Source: Lunularia cruciata (lineage: Eukaryota > Streptophyta > Marchantiopsida > Lunulariales > Lunulariaceae). Taken from it: a stretch of 64,000 bases of DNA. Of this stretch, positions 13,251 to 23,794 are shown piece by piece. Each line of letters begins with the position of its first letter. Position 1 is the first letter of the stretch. The translations under genes and the position numbers were made by a program. The stretch spans positions 9,950,744-10,014,743 of the forward strand of contig OX419759.1 of NCBI GenBank assembly GCA_948567375.1, read 5' to 3'. The notes under the pieces are model-generated. The model was not told the origin of the DNA, did no database searches, and saw only the letters and a program-made list of their open reading frames with translations.

Positions 13251-13260
13251 CTATAAAAAT
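13251..13260 (+). promoter_or_regulatory. TATA box in the C-family LTR
   Basis: CTATAAAAAT lies 18 bases upstream of the conserved ATG of the LTR-encoded frame. It is preserved in the other copies (49888-49897 on plus; about 54669-54676 on minus in the inner copy) and is partly mutated at 63826. It is the likely U3 promoter of the element. The ATG is so close that it would fall at or near the predicted transcription start. Confidence 0.65.
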
Positions 13261-13278
13261 TGGGCTAAAGACAAAGCG

Positions 13279-15869
13279 ATGACAATCAATTTTCCCTCGC
13301 CATTAAAAAGTCGTCCTGTAGGAGATTGTGGAAACGGAAGTAGAGTTAAAGATGCGCTGGTGTGTAGAGAAGAATTTGAGAGAGTTAATCCGAGAATCAA
13401 TAGGAGAATAGTCCCCAGCCTAGAGTGGAAGAGAGAAAGATGTGAAGAGGGAAGAAGAATTCTGAATTCACAATGAGAAATCATGCAATTTGGAGATTAG
13501 ATGTGATTGTAAGAATTGAAGTCTTGAGCTGGCTTCCAATCACATTCTTGGCGTGGAACAAGAATGTTAGCTTTCCAAGGTTCATGACTGAGATCATCGA
13601 GAGTAAATATCTCGATGGCCTTGAGGAAGAAGGGAAGAGAGGTAATCCGGCTTGCTGGACAGAGTCAGATTGGAGGTTAGTACTTGGAAGAGAAGCAAGC
13701 ACGGAGCATGGTACCACGTTCTTGTAGAAGGGTGAAGTAGCAAAAGAAACGCAGGAGGTGAGAGATGCTTTCTCTTTGAAGTGCACAAAGAATGGTTACA
13801 AAGTAGAGAGCTATAAGGATCCTGTCAAGAGAAGGATTGTGAGTGCTCTAATGGCGATCTTGAAGCTGGAGAGAATGACTTATGTGATGAAGCACCAAGC
13901 GGTGTTCTTCCATAAGATGTTTGCAGGAGAGCCGATTAACTGGGCAAAGTGTTTTCATGGGAGAACGAGACAGATGGTATGGAATTTGTGGGATAAGTCA
14001 CTTCCACATTACATTGTGCCATTTGCAGCTCATTTCTATCTCAGGTTGAACTTGCTCAATGCGACGGAGCGCAATAGGATGGTGTCGCATTTCCATCCCG
14101 ACTTAAGAAGAGATGTTTACACGGAGGAGCAGCAATACATTCTTCAGATCAGGAGCAATGATGAGTACTACGTGCACACGGGGAAGAGTGTGCAGTTGGA
14201 AGTGAGTACTCCAAAGTTGAAGAAGAGGAGTTGACAAGGAGAAAGAGAAGACGTCAAGAAAGTAAGACCTTGGAAGGCTAGAAGGGTAAACCCGAGGAAA
14301 GGAATGGTGGTAATCGCATCATCGGAGGAAGAATTGGAAGGCAAAGCCGAGTACAAGTCCAATGACTCAAAAAGAGATGAAGAACCTGAGTTCAAACTGC
14401 AGAGTGGAGACATGAGTAGTGGTAGCAATGATGGGGTGGAAATGACATCGGTACTCAAGGAAGAGAAAGCCAAGATGGAGATGGAGGATAAAGGTAACTC
14501 AAAATTGGAAGACAAAATGCCAGAGCAAGAGGAGAAGAGAGTTACCATTCAAAGAAGAGTTTGTTCCAAGTGAAAGGCAAAGTGTGGAGCAGGGCCAAGT
14601 AAGGTAAGAGAAGAGGAGGATGAAAGTTTGGGGAGCAAAGCATCCATTCCTATAAGGTGAATGCGGCTTAGAAGCCGAGTGTTGAGTGAGGAAGAAGTGA
14701 AGAAGGAGATCACTCTGCAAGTCGAGGTAACTCCAAGTGAAGGAGTGGAGTACATGCGTGAGGTTGTGTGCCCATTATTAGTAAAGTTAGAGCACAAGAA
14801 GAAGGAGATGCAGTCAAAGTGTCCAGAGGTGAAGATTGTGTTGCAGGGGTTAGCAAGATTAGAAGAAGAGAACTTGGAGTTAAAGAAGAGTATAATCCGA
14901 GGTGAGGAGGAAAGGGAAGTACTACAAGTAGATGTAGTAGTACAGAATCAAGTGATTGAGAACTTGAGGAGAGAAGCAAGGAATTGGGAGGAACTAATAG
15001 AGCAGAACGTCATAGCAAAGGAAAGACAAATAGCTGAGTATGAAATCTTGAAGCAGCAGTTTGCTGATTCGAGACTAGAAATTATCCATGCTGTAGCAAG
15101 AGTAGCAGAGAAAGAGCAAGAGCTTGATAGGGTGATGGAGAGTGTAGAGGAGAAGAAGCAATTGTGGCAACAAGAGTTGACAGTGAGGTATAGAGAGGAA
15201 GAAAGGTTGAGAGAGTTACTTCGCAATCAAGAGGAAAAGATTGTGCAAAAAGAGAAGGAGAAGGAAGTTATGAAAGCCGAGTTCAAAGCAAAATTGGCAA
15301 TGTACAGAGAAGATTGGCTTGCAGATTGAGAACGGGAGAGGAAGATGAGATTGGAGCCATTAAAGGAGATCACGATCAAGATGAATGCAATGCTAAGTAT
15401 AGAGGCCAATGTGCACATTAAAGAGACGAGACTGCACGAGTTGAAGTTGTTGGTGCAGGAGACGAGGAGGAGAAATGCAAAGGACAAAGACTTGAATGCC
15501 TTACTGATTAGTCTCAAAACTCGTGTGGATAGAAAGATATTGGAGGTAGAAGACAATATCACAATCAGATTAGATTGAGTCAAATAAGAGATAGATGAAC
15601 TTTGGAAGGATGTCAGAGCAAAACCTGAAGTAGATGAAGTAGGAGTGTAGATGTCATCGGAGTTACCATTGGAGACATTGGAGAAGAGTGGGTTGGGAGA
15701 TAAGGAGTTAGAAAGATTACCCATTGGTGGAATTTCAGATCAGGAAAGAGAACTGTTAGATTTAGTAGAGGAATTAGGAGTTGTGAAACCCAAAGATGGA
15801 GGAGTAAGTGAGGTAACTTTGGGATCGGGTTTGAAAGCCGAAGAAGAAGTAGACATCGGATCGGATTAA
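13279..15869 (+). pseudogene. Large protein encoded inside the C-family LTR (about 860 codons), broken
   Basis: The start ATG (MTINFPSP) is conserved in the other C copies. After one frameshift near 13473, a single frame runs to 15869, interrupted by only about eight in-frame stops, several of which are sense codons in other copies. In order: a basic N-terminus; a globular domain at about 13473-14230 with DWRLVLGREAS, YVMKHQAVFFHKM, PINWAKCF and VPFAAHFYL; an acidic Glu/Lys/Ser-rich linker (14240-14640); a heptad-like coiled coil of about 220 residues (14661-15327, for example REEERLRELLRNQEEKI); a second helical stretch (15345-15580); and an acidic tail. The globular domain loosely recalls putative plant transposon protein domains found in some gypsy elements. 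That is a guess from memory of the pattern. It might be a gag-like or accessory protein. Confidence 0.7.
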
Positions 15870-16718
15870 GACTAGTTTTGAGATAGGAAGAGGCAGATAT
15901 GAAGAGATGCATTGTCATTTTGGATCTGCAGGTTTGTAGAGTTATTAAGAAACAATATTTTTGTTAGAACTATTGATTGCTTCACTATTTAAGAGTGGCA
16001 TTTGCAATCTTATGTTGTTCAGTGCTCATAATTTCTAAGAATAGATAAAGCAAACTGTAGTGAAGTAGTGCTTGTCGCTTGAGGTTGATTTCGAGTATCA
16101 ACATTGTGATTGTGTTTGTGAGTGTTGGGAGAATTTTGAAGTGCAAATCAGTGTGCTTGTTGGATGTTGGATTTTGCAGCCTTGATCTTCATTCTGTGTG
16201 TTTGATCCTAAGTGAAGTGCAATCAAAGCAATTCCTTGACAGATCTGAGAGGAATTGTAGTGTTGGTAGTATTTTGCATTTGTGAGTGCAGCGTAGTGTT
16301 GATGTGAAGCAATTTTGATCAAGGAAGTTGTGCCTTCAGTGGAGGGGTGGAACACAATTCTGAGGTGAAGTCACTTTGTAATGAAGTGTTGTTTTTGGGT
16401 AGAACACAATTCTGAGGCAAAGTCATTTTGCAGTGAAGTGCCATTTTTGGGAGAGCCTGAATCATCACAATCAAGACTTTTTGGAAAGATTTGATGGAGT
16501 TGTGATTAAGAAGTGTTAATCTGTGACAAGACTACAAGTCAGTGCTTGTTACTCTCTTCTGGGTGTGGTTTCTACCTGAGAGACTAAAGAAGAACTCAAG
16601 AAGAACTACATGTTACTATTGACTTTGTATTTTGACATTTCTGACCAGTATCTCTGCGAGAACAAACTTTACTTACCTGATTACCGCAAAGTGATATCTA
16701 CCAAGTTGTCACATTAGG

Positions 16719-16970
16719 GTTTCAAACCTAGCTCAAGTCCAAGGGTATACTTTCAAAGTGCAGCTCTAGAGAGCTCACTTCTTTGATGTTGAGCCTTTGA
16801 GTTCTTGGCTATGGTGGACAGAGGCCGGTGAGCATCACTTGGATTCTCTTAGCTAGAGTGGGTGTGGCTTGATTGTAATCAGTGCACTCTTGTTGGCAGT
16901 TTATAAAGTGACAGATCAAGTACTGATCTGAGTTGATTTTGATTCAAGAGTTGTGAATGATCTGATTACA
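16719..16970 (+). repeat. B-family LTR, right part (3' end missing)
   Basis: Continues the B LTR interrupted at 12872. It aligns with the B copies at 25346 and 38360 through GATCTGATTA and then diverges. The last 110 or so bases of the LTR (from the TTTAGAGTCTATGTATGAC segment) are absent, so the right end is deleted or replaced. Confidence 0.8.
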
Positions 16971-17733
16971 TCAAAGAAGTGAAGTCAAGGAGAAATTGGG
17001 TGCAAAAGTTGTGAGTGTTGGTGGTATCTCCAAGTGTACTGGATCGTTGGTAGCTCAATTGAAGTTCAAGTTTTCCATGGTGCAGAAGCTCGTTGCTTGA
17101 TGCAGATTTGGTAGTAAGGCATACAGTGTACGGAAGTGCTGCCCATTTTTTGAGCAAAGAAGAAGCCATTTTTTAGAAATGGTTGTGATTTTGAGCTCAA
17201 GAAGTGAAAGCAAGACCAATTTGTTATGAGCTAGGCTCAAAAAGTAAAATTGAAGGTGGAGTTGGAAAACTATTCTTGTGAATTTATGATTTGGAAAAAC
17301 TCATTAATTTAGTTTGGCTCAAGTGGAGAGTTATTAGAGGATTTGGCGGTCAGCCAAATTAAGGGTTTATGTCAGATTTTGCATCAGATTTTGGCCAGAT
17401 TTGGAGAAGTTTTGCTAGATTTGGAGGATTTTTGAAGTTGCAAATTTTGGCCAAGGTTGGTGGAGTTTTTGCCAAATTTGGAGGAGGTTTGAAGTGGCAA
17501 GAAGAAAGGCCTCATTTGGGGGTTTAGATACTTTGAGGCTATGGGCTATGGGCTATGAGAAGCTACAAAGGCCTAGAAGGGCCAACAAGCCAGCTTGTTG
17601 GTGTGAGGCTAGCTAGTTTAGAGTAGATCTTGGTCATTGTTTGGCAAAATCTGCACATCTTGCTAGATTGTATGCAATAGAGTTTGACCCCTAGATCTCT
17701 TGTTCCTAGACTAGTGCTCTAGCCAATCGGTCT
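16971..17733. other. Non-coding spacer between B LTR and element A1
   Basis: No open frame of interest on either strand. The middle (about 17370-17500) is made of degenerate G/T-rich units built around TTTTGGCCAGATTTGGAG, repeated four or five times with drift. It may be the untranslated leader or 3' region of the element that owned the truncated B LTR. That cannot be decided from this window. Confidence 0.4.
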
Positions 17734-18424
17734 TGTAACACCCATTTGTGCATGTATGTGGTATTGTGATATTTAGCTTGGTACTACAAGTACTTGAGAG
17801 ATATTATTTATATAGAGACAAAGGATGGTTCTACATTAGTCATGATTAGATAGAGTTAGTCATAGTTGAGATAGAGGAGACCTTACTTTAGAGGAAGTGG
17901 AAAAGATGAGCACCACTATTTTGGATTCTAGTGTGTTGACTTGGTATTATTCCTAGGTGTTTGGCTTTGAGGAAAAAGTTGAGAACTCTTGGGCCCGCAA
18001 GTCTTTTTGTTTTGGATTCTTCTATAGTCCAAAGAAAGCACATGTGAAGGAATCCTTGACTAAGTCGTTGGGTCAAGATAAGATCACATGCTAGTGGAAT
18101 ATGCCCATGTGAATGGATATTCCTTTCTACTTTTTGACTTTACTTGACTTTTAGTCTAGTAACTTGAGTTACTACGGTAATTAGTTACTTTGGTGCATAA
18201 CTATTTCACAAGTATATAAACAAGGGGTGAGAAGGTACTCATCACCCTTTCATTTGCAATTATCTCTCTCTCATTGAGTTCTCTAGTGAGCAATGCTTTG
18301 AGTCTTGAAGTGTTAGCCTTGGGGAGGTATGATGGAGTTGTGGTTCCTTGCCTCCTTAGTCCATGGTGCACTACCATAATAGCCATCAGAGGTTCATCTT
18401 GAGAGAGATACATGCCGGCTTACA
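17734..18424 (+). repeat. A1 5' LTR (family A)
   Basis: A 691-bp LTR beginning TGTAACACCCATTTGTG and ending GCCGGCTTACA. It aligns end to end with the reverse-oriented family A LTRs at 27224, 28944, 36077, 40445 and 58987. The primer-binding site follows four bases later. Confidence 0.95.
18213..18220 (+). promoter_or_regulatory. TATA box of family A LTR
   Basis: TATATAAA within AGTATATAAACAAGG, conserved as TTTATATACTT in the reverse-oriented LTR copies. Transcription would begin about 30 bases downstream, leaving roughly 180 bases of R-U5 before the primer-binding site. Confidence 0.6.
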
Positions 18425-18428
18425 TTTT

Positions 18429-18447
18429 TGGTTCCATTGTCGGGACC
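18429..18447 (+). other. Primer-binding site of A1
   Basis: TGGTTCCATTGTCGGGACC directly follows the LTR after TTTT. The least mutated copy is in A3 (TGGTCCCGTTGCCGGGACC). It resembles the TGGCGCCGTTGCCGGGGA site typical of plant Tat/Athila-type elements but differs near both ends, so the primer tRNA is uncertain. Confidence 0.7.
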
Positions 18448-18465
18448 TCTCTAGAAGGTAAGATA

Positions 18466-18690
18466 ATGTTCCGCGTTCAATTTTATATTAGACACAAAGA
18501 CGCTATGAGAGCTCACTTGGAGAGAACTTTAGGGGAGGAGAGTGCTGAACTTATTTTAGTGAATTTGGACCCATTTTTATACCTTGTAGTTCATCATGGT
18601 GTCTTTGAGGTGATTTTGTACATCTTGTACACTTGGGAGGATTTTGAGAGAATGTGTAAGGTGGATTGTAGATTTTGGGGATTAAGGTGA
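18466..18690 (+). CDS. Small leader ORF of family A (74 codons)
   Basis: Starts ATG (MFRVQFYIRH) 18 bases after the primer-binding site and ends at the TGA after CRFWGLR. The same frame is present in A3 (36035-35865, stopped early by a TGG-to-TGA-type change) and in A4, so it is a conserved feature of the family. The peptide is mixed helix with acidic and aromatic residues (HLERTLGEE; FEVILYILYT). I recognise no domain. A second conserved frame (GIKVILGKISSL...) begins just downstream with a one-base shift, so the small ORF may be the first part of a longer leader protein read by frameshift or splicing. Function unknown. Confidence 0.4.
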   Translation: MFRVQFYIRHKDAMRAHLERTLGEESAELILVNLDPFLYLVVHHGVFEVILYILYTWEDFERMCKVDCRFWGLR

Positions 18691-19389
18691 TTTTGAGCAA
18701 AATCTCAAGTTTGGGATTTGGACTTGAAATTTCTATCTTTCAGTTAGCACACTTGAAATTAGTGTGAGAGCTGCTATGCGCACTAGGCTAGAATTTTTGA
18801 AAGTTGATAGGGTAAACTACTCTCACAACTGCATGCTCTCTGGAAAATTGTACAGAGTCTACCATTTCTTCAATTTTTAGTGGATTGTAGTGAAAATTTC
18901 CAAGGGAATGCAATGCATTGATCCTACCTATTGACACAAAACTTAGACATAGATCATTCTTGAGCAGAGAGTTATACGTTTTTAAAGTGAAGGGGGTGGT
19001 TTTCACACCAAATCTGAAATATGTGTGCTGATTAGAAAGGTGCCTATGCAGAATCGCTTGATGAAAAGATCTGAAATTTTGCAGGGAGGAATGTCCTAAA
19101 GTTTTGATCAAGTTCAAAAAATTTCAAGGACTATGAGATACCAATTGTGAAATTTGACTAACATTGTGAGGAAGAGTCAATTCTGCACAGTTTAGATTTC
19201 ATGCATGAGGAGTGTGAGGGCAAAAAAAAACATGTTTGAGGGTTTGGACTCATCTTGGGAACATGGAAGGTCACCAAGAGTAGAAATTGAGGCTAAGCAA
19301 GGTTCCCCAAGGGTGGTTTGAGATGATTGTAGGGGTGGATTTGAGGAAAGAGTTTACAATAGAATTTTAAAGGAGTGTTGAGAGGATCC

Positions 19390-19736
19390 AAAAACCTACA
19401 CCACTTGGAGGAAAGAGTGAGTCTAAGTGCTTTCTATGTGGAGAGAAGAGACATAAGGCACGTTCATATCCATTGGCCTTTGAGAGAAAATTATTGAGTG
19501 AAAGGAGAGGATTACTTGATTTGGGTTTGCATGTTGGACCTTCTTCACCAAGATTGGGAGGGAGAAGATATAAGACCAAGGAGTTGTGTGAGGTTTGTGG
19601 ATTGGAAGGACTTCCAAAAGGACATGAGTGTAGTGGAGTAAAAGCACTTTTGGAGACTTTGGTGAAGGATCTTGGACAGAGTCTTAGTACAACTACAGAA
19701 ATACTACCACTTTCATTAGCTAGTTCTCAAGATTAG
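19390..19736 (+). pseudogene. Family A zinc-finger leader ORF (ORF1), A1 copy
   Basis: Contains CFLCGEKRHKARSYPL, in which the last Cys of the CX2CX4HX4C knuckle seen in A3 has become Tyr. A second Cys/His motif follows (CEVCGLEGLPKGHEC). The frame ends QD-stop at 19736. It lies upstream of gag and is a separate reading unit. The knuckle substitution and upstream stops make this copy non-functional. Confidence 0.6.
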
Positions 19737-19962
19737 TGATGGAGATAATCGTTCAACTTATGGATAAATTTTCCATGAGAGTAAGATTAATATCCACTCT
19801 AGGATTTGATGTTGCTATAGAAATCTTGGAGCAACCTGAACATTTTGTGTTTCCTAGGGTGAATTATTCTCAAATGGCGTTAGTCATGTACATACTCTAT
19901 TAGTTATAGAGTGAGAGAAATAAAAAAAAATTGAGAGAAAAGAATGATAGTGAGGAGTTAAG

Positions 19963-21785
19963 ATAGGGAAACTTTTGGTTTTCTTTGGCAAGGATAGAAA
20001 AGATGTGGAGGCCTTTGTGAGAGACTTCAAGAGAACTTGCATAGGAAACAATGAGAGGAGGAGGAATGAGTGGATCTCATTATTACCAGATTTCTTTGAG
20101 GATGCAGCACTTACATAGTATGAGTAAGAATACCAAAAGAGAGAGAGGAGAGATGGAGAAGAAGAGTCTTGGGAGAGTTTGACTTTAGCACTCATTGATA
20201 AATTTCTTCCAAATGATATTTAGGAGAGATTGATGAGTGAGGTTAACTTTCTCAAACAAGGAGATAGAGAGAAAATGAGAGTCTATGTGGAAAGAGTGGA
20301 AAAGTTAGAGTCCAGATTTTGCATACTGTTGAGGAAGAGTGGGGATGATGTAGAGACTACTATGATTGGCTTAGGAGCCATGCTCACCAAGAATTTTGTG
20401 GGAGGGTTGAGACCACAAAATAGAAGCAAGGTGAGATATGAGAAACCTTTTTCCAAGGTTGAAGCTATCAAGATTGCAATTTGTATGGAGGAGAGTTTGG
20501 AAGGAGATGAGAGTGATTTGGTGGTGAAAGAGGTTGTGCATCCTCCTCAAGGCTACAAGTATGGTAGAACTTCTGATATGTTGATGGCAAGGGTTGCAAC
20601 ATAAGTAGTAGTTGCTCCATTTCTTGCACCTCCACCAAAGGATCCACTTCAAACCATCACAAAACAACTTGCAGATCTCAAGATCAATGTGGTGCAACTA
20701 TGGGAGAAGAGAGAGGTGGATCAAAATTTAGGGAGGGGGCCTAGGAGTTATGGAAACTATCCATATAGAGGAGGCCAACCAGCCAACAATTTCAATGATA
20801 GAAATTGTTTTGGTTGTGGAGGAAGAGGCCATATCCAAAGGAATTGCCCAAATTCCACTTACCATGGAAGGAAAGGGGTTATGAGAGAGCCAATAGAGGG
20901 AAAGAAGGAGAAGGAGGTAGTGAAACCCAAGTTGCTCCTAATACAAACAAAGGTAAGAGGATAGCATCCATAGATGTGGTTGAGAGCAAGTATAAGAAGG
21001 GAGAGTGATCAAACTCAAAGGGTCTTAATTTGGAGCTTTTGGCACAAGAGAAGAAGAGAGCTTGTTTTGCAGAGGATGTTCACTCTTCTCAAAGATTTAA
21101 TCCAAGCAAGGATACTCCTATGTCTACTAGGACCAATTGCACATCAACACCATCAACACCATCAACAACAAAAGACTCCAAGGAAGAAGTTGGGGATGGA
21201 AGATTTCTTGATTTCAAAGCACCAATGGAACTACAATGTGTTGGAAGTCACAAGGCTAACATCACAGTAGGCCAATTGATTGCTTTGAAACCTACCTTGA
21301 GAAAGGAGCTTAGAGGTGGTTTGAGTTCTACAAGGAGCAAGAGGAAGAAGAAAGCAAAAGCTCCAATATCAATGGGGATGGTGGATGCCAAGCCAGCACC
21401 ATGGGAGGCTTTTGAATATGCCTCCAAGATTGATGTGAGAGTGAATGGTCACAACATCAAGGATGCACTTTTTGATTGAGGATCAGCAATGAATGCCATG
21501 TCAAAAAGGTTGATGAAGAAGTTGGGTATGATACCCTCAAGACCTTTAACACTTGTGGTGAGCACGGCAAACAAGTAACAACTTTGACCAATATGAGTGA
21601 TGGATAAGGTGGTAATTTCAATAATGGGAGTTCAAAATCTCATGACTTTCCAAGTCTTGAAGGATTCAAGCTATGACTTACTTCTTGGGAGGCCATGGTT
21701 GAGAGCAACATGCACAATTGATAGATGGCACAAAGGGAACTTGAGGATTGGGCCATCAAACCATAGTCACAGATCCTGTGACTAA
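19963..21785 (+). pseudogene. A1 gag and protease region
   Basis: Homologous to the A3 gag-protease frame. The gag start codon is ATA here (ATAGGGAAACTT) where A3 has ATG. Stops and frameshifts follow. Still visible are a nucleocapsid knuckle at about 20805-20850 (CFGCGGRGHIQRNC), the linker before protease, and LLLGRPWLRA near 21690 from the retropepsin C-terminal part. The protease active-site region near 21470 is interrupted (DALFD-stop). Gag would package RNA into particles, and protease would mature the polyprotein. Confidence 0.75.
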
Positions 21786-21992
21786 CACCACCAGCACTTC
21801 ACATTCAGATACACCATCTTTTGATTATTGAGAATCAGATTCTGAAGAAGGAGCTTCAAGTGTTGACACAAGCATGGAGGAGGAGACTTCCACGGAGGAG
21901 GATGAATCTGAATTGGATTTAGATGTGTATCCCTTGTGTGCTATGGATTTTTCACCTAAGCTAGAGGTTTTGAAGGACCTAGATAAATCACA

Positions 21993-23663
21993 TTGACACT
22001 TGAGGAGGTAGAGAGAAAGTTAGCTACCCTCAAGTATGGCCCAAATGTTACCAAGGAGAAGAAGGTGAGATTTGATGAGATTTTTCACAAATTCATCCAT
22101 GTGTTTGCTCTCAGTTATAGGGATTTGAAGGAAGTCACCTTGGAGGAGCACAAGATAGAGGTGGAATCACATGCAAGACCAATCTGCCAAAAGCAATGTT
22201 GCATTAGCTCACCAATATCTTTGGTTGTGAAGGAAGAGATTGATAAGCTCAAGGAGGCTGGATTTATCTTTGAGGTAGAGAATTCAGAATAGGTGTCTCC
22301 AATTGTCATTGTGAAGAAAAAGAATGGCAAGCTTCAGGTTTGTGTGGATTACAAGAAGTTCAATGCTGTTACCAAGAAGGACTACTACCCATTGCCATTC
22401 ATTGATGAGATCTTGGAGGAGGTTGCAGGTTTGAGACGTACAGTTTTGGAGATGGTTATAGTGGATATAACCAAATCAAGATTGCACCAGAGCATCAACA
22501 ACTCACCACATTCACCACACCTTGGAGAACTTACACTTTCAAGGTCATGCCTTTTGGGCTTTGCAATGCTCCAGCCACATTCCAACGGTTCATGAACAAG
22601 GTATTTGAATCTTTCATTGGGAAATTTGTGAGAGACTTCATTGATGACTTTTGTGTCTATGGGAGAAAGGAGGAGCACTTTGAGCACCTAATCAAGGTCT
22701 TGCAATGCTTGGATGAGGCAAATGCATTACTCAACCTAGAAAAGTGCCTCAGACCTTTGATTCCCTTCAAGCTTGACAAAGTTATGCCAATTCTTGGGGA
22801 TGGTTGGATACTATAGGAGGTTCATCTTCTCATTTTACAACAAGGCTTATGCATTGACCATTTACATGAAGAAGGGTGTAGATTATATGGTGATTTTGGA
22901 GGACAAGAAGGCTCTCAAAGCTTTTGAGGAGCTCAAGCAACCCCTATTGTAGCTCCAATTCTTGCTAAACCTGATTGGAGTAAGCCTTTCATCCTCTACA
23001 CGGATGCTTCTAATGTAGCTATAGGATGGACTATTAGTCAACTAGACAAAGATGGGCATGATCATCCAATAGCTTATGCTAGTATGCAGATGGTTTCAGT
23101 AGAGAAGAACTACTCCGTCACAAAGAGAGAAGGGTTGGTAGTGATCTTTGGTCTCAAGAAGTTTAGACACTACTTGATTGGAGGGAAAGCCACCATTGTC
23201 ACGGATCACAAGGCTTTGAAGTACATCTTCAACAAGCCTAATGTTGAAGGGAGACTAGCAAGGTGGATGATACTCTTGTATGAGTATGACTACACCATTG
23301 AGGATAGGTCAGGAAAGAAACATGCAAATGTTGGTTTGTTATCTAGAGCCTATGATCATGATGGAGATGAGCGAGCGGATGATTCCTTCCCGGATGAGGA
23401 GCTCATGAAAATCTCGGTCACCCAAGAGGGTCCAATGGAGTACAAGGAGATTATGGATTTTGTGACAAGAGGTAACTATCCAGAAGGGATGCATGCTAGG
23501 GAGAGGAAGGCCCTTGCAGCAAGATCTAGACCTTACACAATGGTGGATGATATTCTTTTTCACCAAGAAGCAGATGGTCTACTTCAAAGAGCAATGGGAA
23601 GCATTACTACTGCCATTCTACAACATCACTCTTCATCCTATAGAGTAACCACATCCTATAAGC
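21993..23663 (+). pseudogene. A1 reverse transcriptase, RNase H and partial integrase
   Basis: Several frames together cover RT (SPIVIVKKKNGKLQVCVDYKK; FIDDFCVYG as the YxDD box), a thumb deletion near 22750, and RNase H (LYTDASNVAIG, then VTDHKALKYIF). An integrase fragment then jumps from the residues before the zinc-binding domain straight to GSITTAIL and TSYKP. The integrase gap equals about 450 bp in A3 and removes the zinc finger and the first two catalytic Asp residues. Non-functional. Confidence 0.8.
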
Positions 23664-23794
23664 CATCATACTTCTCCAAGGCTAACACTTCAAGACTCAA
23701 GGCATTGCTCACTCGAGAACTCAATGAGAGAGATAGTTGCAAATGAAAGGATGATAAGTACCTCATTACCCCTTGTTTATATATTTGTGAAATA
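23664..23794 (-). repeat. A2 3' LTR fragment
   Basis: Matches positions 29034-29165 of the A3 LTR in the same orientation (TCATACTTCTCCAAGGCTAA through TTGTGAAATA). The rest of the LTR on both sides is missing. Its left junction falls within CCATCAT, shared with A1 integrase sequence. Confidence 0.8.

Larger units (their letters stand above)
12872..16713 (+). mobile_element. C-family solo LTR (3.84 kb) with TTAGG target-site duplication
   Basis: Begins TGTGGTACCCACATTC and ends GGTTGTCACA-like (AAGTTGTCACA), giving TG...CA termini. TTAGG occurs at 12867-12871 and again at 16714-16718, and the surrounding B LTR resumes exactly there, so the insertion borders are certain. The unit is an LTR, not a DNA transposon, because the same start follows the integrase and polypurine tract of element G at 63451. 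It is a solo LTR left after recombination between the two LTRs of a complete element. Most of it is a coding frame described separately. The last 0.84 kb has no coding frame. Confidence 0.9.
17734..23663 (+). mobile_element. Family A Ty3/gypsy element, copy A1, 3'-truncated
   Basis: Runs 5' LTR (17734-18424), primer-binding site, small leader ORF, zinc-finger ORF, gag, protease, RT and RNase H, and a fragment of integrase. Compared with A3 it has lost about 100 bp in the RT thumb (near 22750) and about 450 bp of integrase at about 23596. It stops at 23663, where it is joined to family A sequence in the opposite orientation. The 3' LTR is absent. Many stops and frameshifts show it is inactive. 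The left flank is GTCT, and no matching duplication is available because the right end is lost. Confidence 0.85.

Noticed and set aside
15227-15724. Long Ser/Leu-rich frames on the minus strand (also 52177-52674 plus and 55674-56171 minus)
   Set aside because: They are antisense shadows of the coiled-coil coding region. They recur in every C copy because the sense frame does, and they have low-complexity, unnatural composition.
15982-15995. TATTTAAG as a second LTR promoter
   Set aside because: Conserved in the outer C copy but altered to ACTTAAG in the inner copy; support is too weak.
12872-16713. C unit as a DNA transposon or captured host gene
   Set aside because: Its two ends are not inverted repeats of each other beyond TGTG and CC, it makes 5-bp duplications, and the same start follows the polypurine tract of element G. 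It is an LTR.
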